64,000 nucleotides of DNA from Daldinia sp. FL1419 (Eukaryota; Ascomycota; Sordariomycetes; Xylariales; Hypoxylaceae): the NCBI GenBank assembly GCA_025201765.1, contig MU623407.1, positions 62,001-126,000 of the forward strand, given 5' to 3'. The notes beneath the pieces are model-generated. The model was not told the origin of the DNA, ran no database searches, and saw only the letters and a program-made list of their open reading frames with translations. Shown one piece after another: positions 49,401-63,000 of this stretch (its first letter is position 1; each line of letters opens with the position of its first letter). A program made the position numbers and the translations under genes.

Positions 49401-52400
49401 CGGAAGATGACGATTTCGTAGACGGGAACAGACAAGGACAGATAGATATATCTGGGGCATCAGAGCTGAGGCAGAGGCGACTCAGGCGACAGCTGGGCTG
49501 CCTTTGAAGTTTGTACACTACAGTCGAAGACACAGTATGGTGAATTCAACAACAAGTACACCATTCTATCAGTACCTTAGGTACCTACATAAAGTATGTA
49601 CTGCCATGATGCAGCATTTCCAAATCGGATGCGGGGCCTTTTCACGCCCGGGCGTGTGTGGTGAAAGATACGCGGTGATGTCATTCCTAAGCAATGTGTG
49701 GTACTATCTAACTCGTCGCCGGCTTCAGCTTAACTACCTGGGTAGCCAATACGTACCAAATAGGCGTCTAGTACCCTTAAGTTGTTCTACTTACCCATGA
49801 ACCGTGGCCATTCCACAATAGAGGCAACAAAGCAAGCTGACAAGAAGACAAGCCGGACAAGGCGACGACTTCTTGCTACGACTTCAAAACAGCCTGCTAG
49901 GATTCTCATAGCAGGATGACGATCAAAATGTCAAGATCTACCCAAAAATATCCCCCATGCACCTAGCCCTCGTCTGATTAGGTATTCAAGCAGATTAACG
50001 AGACGTTTTCTGCATGCCTTACCCACCGTCTAATCATTACCTTCATAGGAAGGTATACTGGCAAATCCTCATTTGAGCCAGGCTATTCACGGCAAGTTTG
50101 TTACCAGTTCCTATTGCCCGTCGTCTTCTTCCTCCGATTTAAGTCGATAAAGGTCGATTTAAGAGCGATGTCTTCCCCCTGGGACCCTGCCGCTTGCCCT
50201 GGTCGCGTTTAGTAGTCAAATCGACATCTTTCATGTGGCTTGCTTGCTATTTCTATCGTGGTGACGACATGGTGTACCAGTTTTTCGTAAGAGGCTCATT
50301 GACCCTCACCGGGTCCCCGGGGTCTATACATATGCGTCTAGGTACATGGTAGTTATAGGTGTGCGTAGCGTTAACCCCATTGATTCTCCCGCGAATAAGA
50401 CCTCATGGCTTCTCTCATGTGTATCAGCCACTGCGCCAGGCCGAGCACTTTTCGAGACCCCTTAATCTCAAGCATCTTTTTAGATTTTAGGAAGCCTTCG
50501 CCCAAATCTTCCACCGAACCTCCAGGTTCTTAATGCTTCGTCATATTTCGAAATCCTCTTGCGATCTCCTGCTGCTTGCTGCTGCTTGCCGCTACCTGTG
50601 CGTATGTCGTGGAACGATAATGACATCACACTTACATTCAACTACTAAACTCCCCTTTCCAAGAGTGCTGTAGTAACCATTTCCCCTCATTAAACGTTTC
50701 AATGTTATCCAGTCAAGCCTTTACCTATCGAAACGCGTGCCCGTGTGAGATCCCTTATTGTGAGGTACGTATATTGTACATATACCTCTTACATACCTAG
50801 GCAGGCACCCAGGTATGTAGGTAGGATGTAGGTATCCATATCCCTTTCGTTCCATTTTTGGTTTCTCTTTTCTTTTTTCCCCCTTTTTTGACATGTAGTT
50901 GGGACCAATGCTATTAGCTCATAAACTCGAATTAATATCGCTCTAACTTCTCACTACGATGGGTCTTAGAAAGCGCATTGGATAGGTACACGCACAATGT
51001 ACTACTCGCATCTTTCATGTACCTTACGTAAACTGCTGTGTAATGTGCCATTACCTCCCGAGGTTTTTAAACGTTAACCAGTTATACCTGATTAAAATCC
51101 CTCTATCAACTTACCCAAAAATAATTACAATTACAACCCGTATAAACCCACCTATTCAAAAACCTATATGCGCCTATATGCATTTATCATATGTTTTTCC
51201 TATGCGTACTGTGACTAAAAAAGGTCCTAATGGTAACGCCCGCTTTTTTTCTTTCCGGTTATCTAAAAATTCGAAGGGCCGAATCCTGCACGTCTCACGT
51301 ACTTCAACAACGGCTATCAATTTCTTCCACATATGCCAGTCCCACCCAGCAATTATATATTGTGGCCCGGTGTTATTCATCACCACGTAACACGGCTGCC
51401 CAAGTCTCACCCGGATTCCTAACTAACGAGCTAAACGAAGTATCTAATGTTAATAGGGTAGAGCATTTGCTCCATAGCAACCCACAACACGCAAGCGCCT
51501 CCACTCCAAAACTTTTGTCAGAAGTGTGTATCCCACACTGCATCACGGACACTGGAATATCTTCATCGAAACAAGGGTGGTAAAAAAGATGCACTTCACC
51601 GACAAGAAGCGGCCTCGAAGTGCCGATCTTCTGCTCCCGCGATGCTTGTCCGACGTGTTCGGCCAATCATAGATCGTGGGCATAGACATCGTCTCCTCCA
51701 AGCTTAGTACCAGAGATCGTCGGTCGTTGGGGCCAAGTCTTTGTTGCCGGAGCATTCTCGCCTCCCAGTTTATCGCACCCCCCCAAAAAAGCATATCACG
51801 AGGGACCTCGTTAGGTCCGCGGCCTGCCACGTGCAACATCAGCCGTTGCCTCTCATCCGCTCGCATAGTCCGTCTATACTGCCATAGTGAGCGGGGCTTG
51901 CTGTGTCGTAGGGCGCATTGGCACACTCCTCTACTAAACCTAGGTACCTTACCAGTTTTGCCTACTTATCAGATGGTGGCCTAGTCCAGATAAACCCTCA
52001 GTTTTATCGAAGCCTAGCTGACGATCATGTTATAGCCATGCCGGCAGCCACATCTGTGCCTCATTCTGGGGCTTGCCAATGGGCCGCGGCCTCTTGTTAC
52101 GAGGTTATTAGGCATAACGGGATGGTAGAGATGATCTCCAGCTCCTGTGCAGCTGGAACTTGGTTGAACACAATTTGCAGCTGCTAAAGACGAACACCAA
52201 CACCATCTCAATTTATTAGTCGGTTGCGAGAGGTCAGAACCCTCGTGTTTAGGTAGTGCGGTGATCACTGGTATTTACCACACATACGTAGTCTTGGGTC
52301 CTTCTAGCTCGGCTTCGAGAAGCAGGATTTCGTCAGAGCCTCGTCCTCGTTTCGGTTCCTTTTATTTAACTTGTCAACCTGCCACGAGCTCATCATGCAT

Positions 52401-53401
52401 AACGCAGTAAGAATCCTCCCTACATATGATCATGAAAGGTTGACAGTTGGCCGGGCGGTGATCTGTAATGGATCTCTTCCCCTTGGGAAACCAGCGCGTT
52501 GTGATCAACAAGGCGGCCTTCGCCCTGATCAGCAATGCGAGCTCACGGAACTGGAGGATGGAAAAGCCCGAGACTCGTTGCGTTTTACTACCAACGCTAG
52601 CCTGCCTAACAGATCGTGCATACAGTACCTAGTTGCGGAATACCCAACGGAGTAAGTTGGGCTTGAAAGTAGACTCCACCAGGTCTTTGGTACCCTCCTT
52701 CACGTGTTAGTGTTGTTAGTGCACGAAGCCGTCACATATACATACTAGTGTACGTTGACTTCTAGAAGCAAAATGGTGTGCGCATTAACCTGAATCGGTT
52801 ATGAAATCCAACTGGGCTTGCACAATAGTATCCATGCGCTTCCATAAAAGGGTAAAGCTGGTTTTGGATTCGGTCTCCATAAGGATGGATGGCGGATCCA
52901 GCGGGAGCTTTACTTGAAGTCCCGAAATTCCAACACAGCCAATAGAATCAAAGATAGCAGGATTATAGCAACATCGAAATATATGAAATTCGTTCTTTCA
53001 ACGCTATTGGCGCCACGCATTTTCTCCTAAATTGGAGTCAATAGCTTACAACTTCACACAGCACGTTCTCGCTATCCCCGTCGCTGACACACTTGGTTTT
53101 GTGTTTACCTAAATCACCTGAGTAATATGAGCCATCATGAGCGATGAGTTAACTTTCATTAGAGTTCAGCGCCAACGGTTGGCATGTCACACTCATGATC
53201 TATGACGGCATGGAAAACATCGTCTTTTATACGTCACGACCTCTAACGTATAATCCGGTGTATTCAAAGCTAGGCAGGAGGTCGTTGATTTTTGCCTCAG
53301 ATTATGCATCTTATGTGATCGTACTAGACCGGTAGAATTGTTAAATAAATTGTTTATACTTTAAAGGCGGATAGCCGCATTAACCTGCATCGATCTGCAT
53401 C
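46437..53401. other. 7-kb region without a recognisable gene
   Basis: Many short overlapping frames on both strands (for example 46816-47136, 51230-51583 and 51543-51926), none with a known motif and most with an equally long rival on the other strand. Polypyrimidine tracts occur at 47370-47420 and 50860-50890. TAGGTA-type motifs occur near 47490-47600, 49575-49590 and 50790-50835. A gene made of small exons could be hidden, but I cannot support one. Confidence 0.35.
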
Positions 53402-54768
53402 ATGGCAATGGCCTCAACCCAATGGGCGGATTTAACAAATAGGAAATATGTCCCCTGGGAGGCTAAGGGCGTGGAGATAATTCCAGCTGGTGAAGAGGAG
53501 GATATGAGAGCTGTGATTGCACAGATCGGTGAGATGCAACGGCGCCAGTATAACAAGACACGACATTGTTACGGTGGTACTCACGCTAGAACACAAGGTA
53601 TTGTCAAAGGGAGGTTTGTTGTACCAGGCGATCTACCCAGACATCTAAAACAATCCGAACTTTTTAGGGAAGCTGGAGAATATCCTGTTGCATGTCGCTA
53701 TAGCTCAGAACCAGGCGATCCAGGTCTCGACGCAGGTGTTTCCAAGCGTCTTGGTCTACTAGCAAATTCTAACACATGAACAGGACCGTATCTCCCAGCC
53801 ACGGGGGTTTGCCATGAAGATATTCAATGTAAATGGGGAAATGTTTGATGCTGGCCGAGACTATTCAACCCAAGATATCGAATTCAACAGCATACCAGCT
53901 ATCGAGCTTGCCGATGCAAAAACGACAAGGGAAATATTAGGCATTCGTCTGCTATACGATAGCGATACGAAGGAAGTATATAGGCAGTTAAAAGAACGAC
54001 CCGACTATGAACTTCAAAAGTCTAGGGACAAGGCTCCAAACAAGCACCTCGAGTCGATGAGATGGTATTCGCAAACCGCGTACCGCTTCGGGGACTACGT
54101 TATGAAGTACCGGCTCGTTCCATCCACAGAAACGCAAAGGAAACTGGCGGCGGAGACAGTGAAGCCGGAGGATGCTGACGATATATTACACCGATGGTTA
54201 CGGGACTTTCACGCAAGCCACGATGCCGAGTTCTTATTCCAAGTACAACTTTTGGAAAATCTGGAAGACCAGCCCGTAGAGTATGCCGGCATCACGTGGG
54301 ATGAGAAGAAATATCCTTGGCAACCTGTCGCCGAACTCGTCATTCCTAAACAGGAAAGTTTTAGCTACGAAAGAAAGTCATTCTGGGAGGATCACATGAG
54401 GCTTGATCCGGTGGGTATCATGCAATTCATTACTTCCCTGTATTTGCTGTAAAAGCAAAACATGTCTCTTGCCTCCTTCTCCTCGAATCCATCTTCTCAT
54501 GGAAAATAGCTCAATCTTCGTGTCCGACCCTGACGATCACAGAGCAAATTACTAATTTTAAACGCAGTGGCATGGCCTCGTGACACTTCAACCCTTGGGT
54601 AGCTCGAATCGCTTAAGGAGAGTTTGTAAGTGCAAGGCTCTAAAACTAAAATATGGCGTGGTTCTTACAGATGTCTCGGTAGTATATCCAGCCAGTAGCG
54701 CTTTAAGGCGGAAAATGAATGCAAGGCAGGAAATCAGCGTCCAAAACATTGACGAGATACCAGGTTGA
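53402..54768 (+). CDS. catalase-like heme protein (small, SrpA-type)
   Basis: About 370-385 residues. Exons: 53402-53731, 53784-54410, and 54568-54768, the last perhaps split by a 45-bp intron at 54626-54670 that keeps the frame either way. Features seen: THARTQGIVKGRFVV around the distal His, PVACRYSSEPGDPGLD, QPRGFAMKIFNV, TQDIEFNS, TAYRFGDYVMKY, HDAEFLFQVQLLEN, and WEDHMRLDPWHGL across the second intron. All are typical of small catalase-related proteins that bind heme and act on peroxides. The first intron (53732-53783) has a GC donor (GCAGGT) and a CTAAC branch. Splicing there gives the conserved GLDDRISQPRGF exactly, whereas the GT four bases on would break the frame. No signal peptide; probably cytosolic or peroxisomal. 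Next to long empty stretches; no operon-like partner. Confidence 0.82.
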
Positions 54769-57700
54769 GACGTACGCCCAATTGACCAACCTAAACGAAG
54801 GCAGCAAGTAATTGTTATTTATAGCGTTGCATTCAGCATTCAGCATTCAGCATTTACGAAGTTCGCAGGAGAACCCAGACGTGCAGGTCGGTTAGAATTG
54901 TGTGCGAGACGATCCGTTACCGGACGGTATGATGCACAACGCCGGAATATATAGCGAATTGTGTACGCATGGGTTTTTTTTTTCTCTCATCGGACAAGAA
55001 GCGTTACGGAGGTAGGATGCCGCATGCGAACAAGATCTTGGCCTACAGATTAAAAAAAGAAAAAAAAAGGAGGTGTGGCAATTTGTACCAAAGGGTAGGT
55101 ATCTAAAGAATATTTTACCAAACTAATGATAAATTTGTAACACGAGCATTGTAACTCATAAGCCGAGAATACGTGAGAGAAAAGGGCGGTCCATCGCATT
55201 TCGTATCTCCCGACCCCCGAGGTAGGACTGAATATAAATAGTCGCCACATATTTGAGTGGGATTCGTTTCGGGTCAACAGTAGAAGACAGAGTTGTGTTG
55301 AGGTAGGCGACTGTGCTACGGGTACACTGTCGTGAGGGTATCGTGGTTACATCGGGGGGGTGGCCTGGTTATATATAGATAAACACCGTTGCGAGCTTGG
55401 TAACCGATGATTGATGAGAGCAGAGTAGCATGCATGGACCGAAGACGACGTTTTGTGCCGACTGCGTCCTTCCTGTTCGGCAAATTAGCTGTCAGTGGCC
55501 GGCAACCGGGAACCTTTGGTCCAGCTCAGCGCTTTTCTATTTCCTCCTTCGTAGACGGATGCGCGGGATCGCTGGCGCGCTGAACAGCCTTTCCCGCTGG
55601 TAGCTAACTTATCCAAAAACCCAGCGGCTGTCCCTCCGACCGAGCGAAAGCTCGCTATATCGACCGCCGAGCTGGACAGCAAAGGAAAGTTCTGGTAAAT
55701 TGCTGTCTTGGGCGGCTCGCTGGGATCCTACGTCCTGACACGGATGTCCGGGGTTCAGCGCTACGCGCCAAGCCGGCAGAGCAGGTATCGTATGAGGAAA
55801 ATTTAAATGTTATAAGTAGGTTAATGAAAATGTGGAAGACTATTTAAGGATATGTGGAGGATATCATGGCTCATCTATACCAATAATTTCATCGCGGTGA
55901 TTTATTACCTAAACATTTGGCTTCATAAGTCATCTTGAAGATTAACCTAGTCAACTCCGTGACATTAGAACCAGCCGCTAAATAATTAATTCTTAGCATA
56001 TACATCAATAGATTAGTTGAGTGGAAACAGATTAAAGATATGGGCTGGCTTCATCTAGATGCGCTCTAGTATAACCTGGAACAACACAAGTTGGGTGTCC
56101 ATACTTCGACCTTTACCTAATCTACATATACGAAGTAATATTCCGAGAACAGGATAGGAAACGATCTTCTGGTACTCAAATAGGTCCCAGGCTCTCGGGA
56201 CAGCTACCTAAGCTATACCAGTCTAATACCAGTTGAACCAAGGAAAAGTATTAACCAAGATATCTTGGTACGGACTAACCAGAGGTGGAAGCAGGGTTGG
56301 GACGAGAAATACCTAGTAGGGCTAATTAAATAAGAATTAAGAGCTTATAATTATACAAATGGTACATAGGTATAAAAGTCTGTTATTAGTTGCAGCTTAG
56401 ACTATAACCATAAAAGACCCTTCAACTACTCTTGCAGCAGGGTTCCAGTTGCGGCTGGTTAGATTCACGTACAGGACAACTATAGCCCGCGAGTACCATA
56501 TATACACTCAGATACCTGGTCACAACATGACTGGGCCTTGGTTCAAGAAGGGCAAGTAGAATAACAGCAAGACGAGATGTATGATTGTAAACAGGCCACC
56601 CAAAACATGGAAGAGGTTATACTAGTGTTTTATAGATCAACCTAGAAGTGCCTATACGTGGCGGTAATGCTGTTTTACGTATCATGACCCAAGCCGACTT
56701 GCCCACAATGGTTAGCTACGTGAATAATGAGGTAAAAGTGTGAGTGAGGCTTCCATGGAATATTTGATGATGTTTAGAGATATATGATGTATATATTTTG
56801 ACAGATATTTTTCGTTACAGAACTCAACATATGAACGTATATTCGAAGGGGAAACACGTAGGAAAATTGACTCAGGGGTATGAAGACGTAATAGGCCGGT
56901 TCTCACCACATCGCTATGGTCTTTGAATCAAGTCAGGTTCATAACAAGTCATGTGTGAATGAGGCCGTGTACACACCTCTTTACAAGGAGAAATTTGCCT
57001 TTTTCTTTATACGCTTTTATATGACGTATTCTCCGGATATGAAGGGCTGTTAGACATGATAGGACGCAGGCAGCTTAACTCATAAAGTATGCCCGGTATA
57101 AAGCTAAGTAGTCTTTCTGGATAAAATGTTTGAGAAGGAGATTGAGGAGGGATATGAAATATGGCCTTGTTCTTCTAGATACGAATCTGAATAATCTCAC
57201 AAAAAATATAGTAGGAGTAGAACGACTAGGAGAATAACACTACCAGATTAATCTCGGTCCCTCCCCCAATTATCCAATGAGCCAAGAAATAGGGGTAACT
57301 TCCCAGATAAACCCAGGAAAATGCCTGAATCAGAGGATAACCGACCTTCCGCGATCATTTTGAGGCCGGATATTTCAGTGGATGAAGCAGAAGGCTTTAA
57401 TTTACATGTAGTCTTGTACTTGTATTAAGGCCATATTCATATCGGCATTGGGAAAAGTGAAGAAGATACTACCTGTCACGAGGTGGACCAAGAAGCAAGG
57501 AAACAACTTCGTTGTTCCGCGAGGAACCTATCTACAACTATGGCTAAAGACTACTACGTTTAGAACAAGTACTTTGTTCTATATGTAGCACAGGCTAGAA
57601 CCCTGACAAGGAGCGCATATTGAACAGGATTGTCCAGAATGATCCTACTTGAACATCGCAGCATATTACCTTAGGTAACCAGGAAATACCCCTGTATGGT

Positions 57701-58116
57701 AAACACAGTGAGTTAAATAATCGAATTGGTCGTCGCTAGATATTACTGATGGAAGCATCTACAACATACCTATCCTCAAGGCTTTTATAGATCGCATATC
57801 ATCCCGATTATGAAATTCTCTTTTATCCAATCATCATATAACCCTTACAATCAATGCCATTAAGCATAGGTACTTACCTAGGCTCACGTTCTCAATAAGT
57901 GGTCGTTGATTTTAAAAGATAGGCTTGTTTACCTATCGTTCAGGGGTAGAGGATACTTGACGATAGGCAACTAATTACATTCTTATATCCACTATTGAAG
58001 TGAACTATTGGTTCTAGTTTTCCATTCCTTATCATGATGGAATATGTAAAGTTCTATGGTTAATAGTGTTGAGCAAAACCTTTGCCGAAGCTGTGATCTA
58101 AAATCCCATATACAAA
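54769..58116. other. 3.3-kb region without a recognisable gene
   Basis: An ATTCAGC unit is repeated tandemly at 54834-54855. From 55.8 to 58.1 kb the sequence is moderately AT-rich with frequent stops in all frames, and might be an old degraded element, but no motif is readable. Confidence 0.4.
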
Positions 58117-59117
58117 TCATTCTGGTGTATTCTGCCCTTCAATCGAATTCATTTTTTCGAGCGCTGTAGCGGCTACCCCGCGAGCCTTCGGGTCGACCTT
58201 CTCGTCGCCCGCAACAAATTCAAATTGCGCTTTCCATATCCTCCAATGTTGCATGCACCACGTGTCTCGAGGATTGTGCTTGTCTGGCGTTTCCTTCTTT
58301 TTACACTGCCCATAAACATAGCGCAACTCGTCGGGCCATATGAGCCATTGTGCTGCACCTTGAATATGGCCCCCAATATGTTCAGGTTTGGAGGTTATGC
58401 GAACATTGAAGGTGGGACATTTCTTACCATATGGCATGATATCCCGCAACGCGCTGTTAAACCCACAATCACTAAAACCAGTCATAGCGATGCGTGCCAA
58501 AGCAGACTGGTAATTGCGCCAGCGGGCCTCTCCTTCACTACCTGGCGTATCAATACCCGACCTTGGGTATCTTATAGCTGCGTTATTCCTTAACGGCGAA
58601 ATCTAGCAAAATAATCGAGTAGTCACTAACCGTCTGCTCCAATACGTAGCTCCTCCGTTGAATAACCCTTATCCGCCCATAGGGACATCATCTGCACATC
58701 CCCGAATACATCATTACTTAAAAAATAATCAGGGGCCTCGTGCTCGGGCATGGCCATCAAAGCTTCGAGGAAGTGAATAACTCTTGTCTGTCCTAGATGA
58801 TATGGCGGGAAAACAGAACATATATTAGGGAAAAATTGGAAAAAGCGATCAACATAACCGCTAGCATTTGGTGTGTCACGGCGGGGTATATGATCATCGT
58901 CGTCTGTTTCTATGGAGTCTGGTCGCTTCAGGAGTGCCTGAAGCCTGCGCGAAGACTCCTGCACAACCCAAGTATCGAGCTCGGTAGCGAGTTGGGCTGG
59001 AGTTTGAGAATCATCAACTAACGCTCTCAATAATCTTGCGCAGAATCGGTCTTCGGGGTCGTCATCGACGTATAAGTCTAAGATGAGGGGCAGCGGTTCG
59101 TTTTGTTCAGCAGCCAT
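58117..59117 (-). CDS. DUF3632-like hypothetical protein
   Basis: 315 residues in two exons (59117-58631 and 58577-58117). A 53-bp intron (58578-58630, GTTAGT..GCAG) joins them in phase. The start is taken at MAAEQNEP; an upstream in-frame codon set would add seven residues without an ATG. Seen features: an acidic, Leu-rich N-terminus, YHLGQTRVIHFLEALM, and a C-terminal ...RIWKAQFEFVAG...A...ALEKMNSI pattern. This pattern of a Trp-x-x-Trp/Phe block and a final Ala/Met helix resembles the fungal family DUF3632, of unknown function. No signal peptide or membrane segment. The gene is intact. Confidence 0.65.
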
Positions 59118-60081
59118 GGTTAGAACAATAAGGTACAATTTTGAAGATATCTTCCTAGGAAATAGTAATAGTAACCTTATGTGATCAATGCTGTATCTTA
59201 TTTTAATTCATTACGTGGTAGATTTCTGGCGCCCAGTCTAATCTTACTTATGTAATACTTATCAATTAGCAGTTTTCCATAGTAATTTCCAAAAAAGTTT
59301 CAGTATAATAAACCGGACTTTGTCCTGGATTGATATCTTAAGATTTCGAAATGCGATACAATTGGCGAAGGTCGCCGAGGGATATTGAACCGGGGTAGTG
59401 TGATTATGTAATAGGAGCTACCCTGAAGGACCCTGTTGGCCCCCCCCCCCCCTATAAGGTTTACACACGCTCTTTTGGAATAAATAGGCCTTCAGGAGTT
59501 GTTTTCTTGCCCGATCAGCTCAAGTTCTACATAGTTCTTTAGAAATCGCCTTCATAGAGTCTTCATACGAGAATATACATTTTCAGTCTCCTTCGAAGAT
59601 ATCCTCTTAGAGTGCGCTACTATTGGCAAGCAGTCACATATATCTGTTTCTCTACCCGATCAGCTTATTCTCCTCCTCAGGATATAGTCACGTTGTATCC
59701 TCTGGCTCATACAGCCTCTGGCTTGCTATGGGTTAGTTGAAGTACAGGGCATATCCTGCAGGAGCTATCGGAGCTCCTGTTCAATATCACGTGGTATTGA
59801 AAAATAGATACATTTCGATAATTTTGCAGCCATGGATCGGAAACTGATGCAACTCGATTTATTTTACTCGTAATTAAGATGAAGAGTGGAATGATACCAA
59901 TTATTAAAAGATCGGAATTGACATCGTAAAGTTATTACGCTGCGAATGTTATCGGTCCCGGCTTTCCGATACGGAGGAATGTATACCTAGTACCTAGTTG
60001 CGGATAGCAAAACTCTTATTTAAGACTAACCGTTAGTTAACTCTTACTATTTCAATAGTATCCCTTAAAGTAAAAGCAAAT
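59118..60081. other. intergenic region with a C homopolymer
   Basis: AT-rich, with a run of about 12 C at 59441-59452. No gene seen. It lies upstream of the DUF3632-like gene and downstream of the TcA-like gene. Confidence 0.5.
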
Positions 60082-63000
60082 TTAAAAATCGATAAATAAC
60101 CAAGCACGTTCCAAGGCAACGTTGCTTGGAATAGCAATCTCCCACGGTGCATCCAGCGACGGCATCCTCCCCGAGTAAGAAAACGCCGTATACGTGCCAA
60201 TACCAGCGCCATCGTCCCGCTCCAGTGTCACCGGCGCCGTCAACCCCGTCCCTTTCAACGTGGGGTCTTCAATCTCCGGGTAGACCATCAACTTCATGCC
60301 GGACGGGTTGGCTGTCCTACTGCGCGCCCAGAACGGAAGCCCATCCCGAATATTGGCAAGGATGAGCGTCGTCGTCGTGGACGAGCTCGCATCCGGGCCC
60401 CGCCCCCTCGACACCTTGTGCCACTCGTCCGGGTACTCGTCGCGGAGGTTGAGGGCCAGCGTGGGCGGCTTGAGCGCGTCGACGGCCGTCTCGGCCACCT
60501 GCTTCAGCCGGCCGCCGCCGTTGACCGACGTGTAGCGCAGGTGCATAACGACGTCGGAGATGGTGCGGTAGTCGAACTGCCGCATCTTGTCCGGCAGCGA
60601 CACCTGCCAGTCCGAGACGGCGCCCGCGCCCTCGAACGGCCCGTACTGCCCGGACGCCTGGAAGTCGAGGCTGAAGGTGCCCGAGTCGCGCGTGCCGTTG
60701 GTGACGGCGATTTCGGTGATGGGGATGCGGTCAGTGCGGTACTTACCCTCCTCGTCCTCGTACAGCGACTGCGCGTCCTTGACGAGGGCTGACGTGCGGT
60801 ATTTATGCTTCGTCAGCGAGAGCGTGCAGTTGATGGACGTGTACGCGCCCACGATGCACGGTAGGCTAAGGGCCACGGACGCGATGCGGCGGCAGTAATG
60901 GCCGGGGAAGTCTCTGTCAAATAGGGACTCGGGTAGTCGAACGATGGCGGAGCCTGTCTCTTGTATCGTGAGGAGCGCGCGAGGATCCAGCCCACGCAGC
61001 GATATGTTCTTCTCGATCTCGAAGTCGTGCGTGGCGTTTTCAATATGCATCATTTCCATCCTCTTTAGGTCGGCGTACAGAGCCTCACCACTAGTCAGGC
61101 CATCACGGCTTTTTTCCCAATATCCGCCGATGGTCAGGGTCGGTTGCGTGGTGCTGTCTGGGTAGCGCACGGCGTGTTCGAAGTCGAGGGTTCTCCGCAC
61201 GAGCTTGGCCATGTCAAGCGCCTGGAGATAGGTCTGATGGAGTACCTGGCTGATGGAGTTGTCGAGGAACTTATACAGCTGTTCGGCCGTGTACTTGGAA
61301 CGCATCCATTCCTCCTCGGCTGCCGCGTTGTCCGCCTCTCGCTGCTGTGCCTGGATCTCCAGGTCCATCGTCGCTAGGCGAGCGTCGATCTGCTCTGTCT
61401 CCATGTCGAGCTTCATGAGCTCGTGGCCGATTGTGTTAGCCTGGAACAGGCGCTCCTGTAGTTGTCGCGACAAGGTGGACTTTCGACCGGCGCGTGAGCC
61501 CTGGTCTAATACAGTCTGTGCTCGCCCCCGCATGGCGATCGCCAGGCTTTGCGCGGCCTGGCCGATTGTGGTCCCCCCCATGGTCGTGCTCAGACCAATA
61601 CCCCATGGCTCAACATTGGCCGTAATATCGGGCATGCCGAGGAGGAATGCGGCCTGGGATTCGAGGTCTGACGCAGACTGGTTTAGAGTAGAGGCCGAAT
61701 CGTATGCAATTCCTTCCATGTTCTCATAAGGCGACATGCGCAGGTCGTCTTTGGTAGGGGCCTCGATGTTGATCTCGATGTCCTCCCAATGCTCGCCAGG
61801 ATTGGGGATGGCCTTGGACTCTCCCGTGAGCTGAAGGTAGTATTGGAGCTGCATTGCATATTGACTTCTGGCTGCTTCCAATGGTTCGCGGGACCTCTGT
61901 ATCTCCGTCTTCTGATGCTGCTTGATCTTCAGGTTCAAGGCATAAATGGACTGTCGGTGCTTATATTGTAGCATTGAGAGGCTTTCTGCATCTCTCTTCT
62001 CTTTGATACCAACTAGCTGCTGCGCTGTTTCCTTGATCTCCTTGGCGTACTCGTATGCTCGCTGGAGCAAGTAATTGAACCGGTAGGATGGCATCGGAGC
62101 CTCCATGTCGACCGAGAGGCCTCCTAGGGACGACGCGCCTAAACTGGGACTTCCTCCGATCAACGCACCTGGATCGATGGGCGGCTCAAACAGACTCAAT
62201 ACCCTCTTGCGACCATTGATGTCAAGCCCATGGCGAATGTTGTATAAGCGGTCGTCGATTAGGTTCCTAAGGGCAACCAATGCCGGATTGGCCGGGGTGC
62301 AGAAGTAGTCTGTACGCAGGAATCCAAGATACCTGTTATTGATTTCGCCCCTCTGGTCGTCCGGACCGGGGATCCCAAAGAATGGGAACTCCAGTCCAAT
62401 ATCGACCTTGAGGTTGCTGTTGGGATCCAGATTGTCCTTGATCTTCTGGTATGTCATGACAGCGGGCTTGCCTAGACGTGGCGTTACCTCTGGCTGGGGC
62501 CCGAATACTTGAGAGGCCTCGGTGTATCGCTGCAGCGCAAGCGGGAGGCTTTCAAGTGTATCCTGGCGGAAATACTCATCTCCCGCCGCTATTAGGATCT
62601 CGATGTATTTCATGGCGATGCGGAACATGTAAGCCGAAGGCTTCCCCCTGGCGGCGGCATGCACGTTGCTTTTACTCTCCAGCCACTCATCCTGTGTCAT
62701 CCTTTTCTTCCAATCGAGGTCAAAGGTTGGCCCTCTTCCGGTCCGTACCTGCTCGTCCCGAAATGGCGGAAAGGACCAGGCCTCCTCGACTTTCCCACCG
62801 ACAATGGTAGGATCAAAAACGAGACGGGCCACCGAAAGTGCGAGCTCGTATTGCTGCGCGGCTAGAAGACGCTCTATCAACAAAGATGGGATATGTACGC
62901 CAAGCTCCCAGTTGTATATGGCAAACGGCGTAGATAGTTCGTGGGGCAGTGCTGAGTTACGCCGGCCAAAGATGTCGTGGCTATAGTCGCCTGTTGTGGG

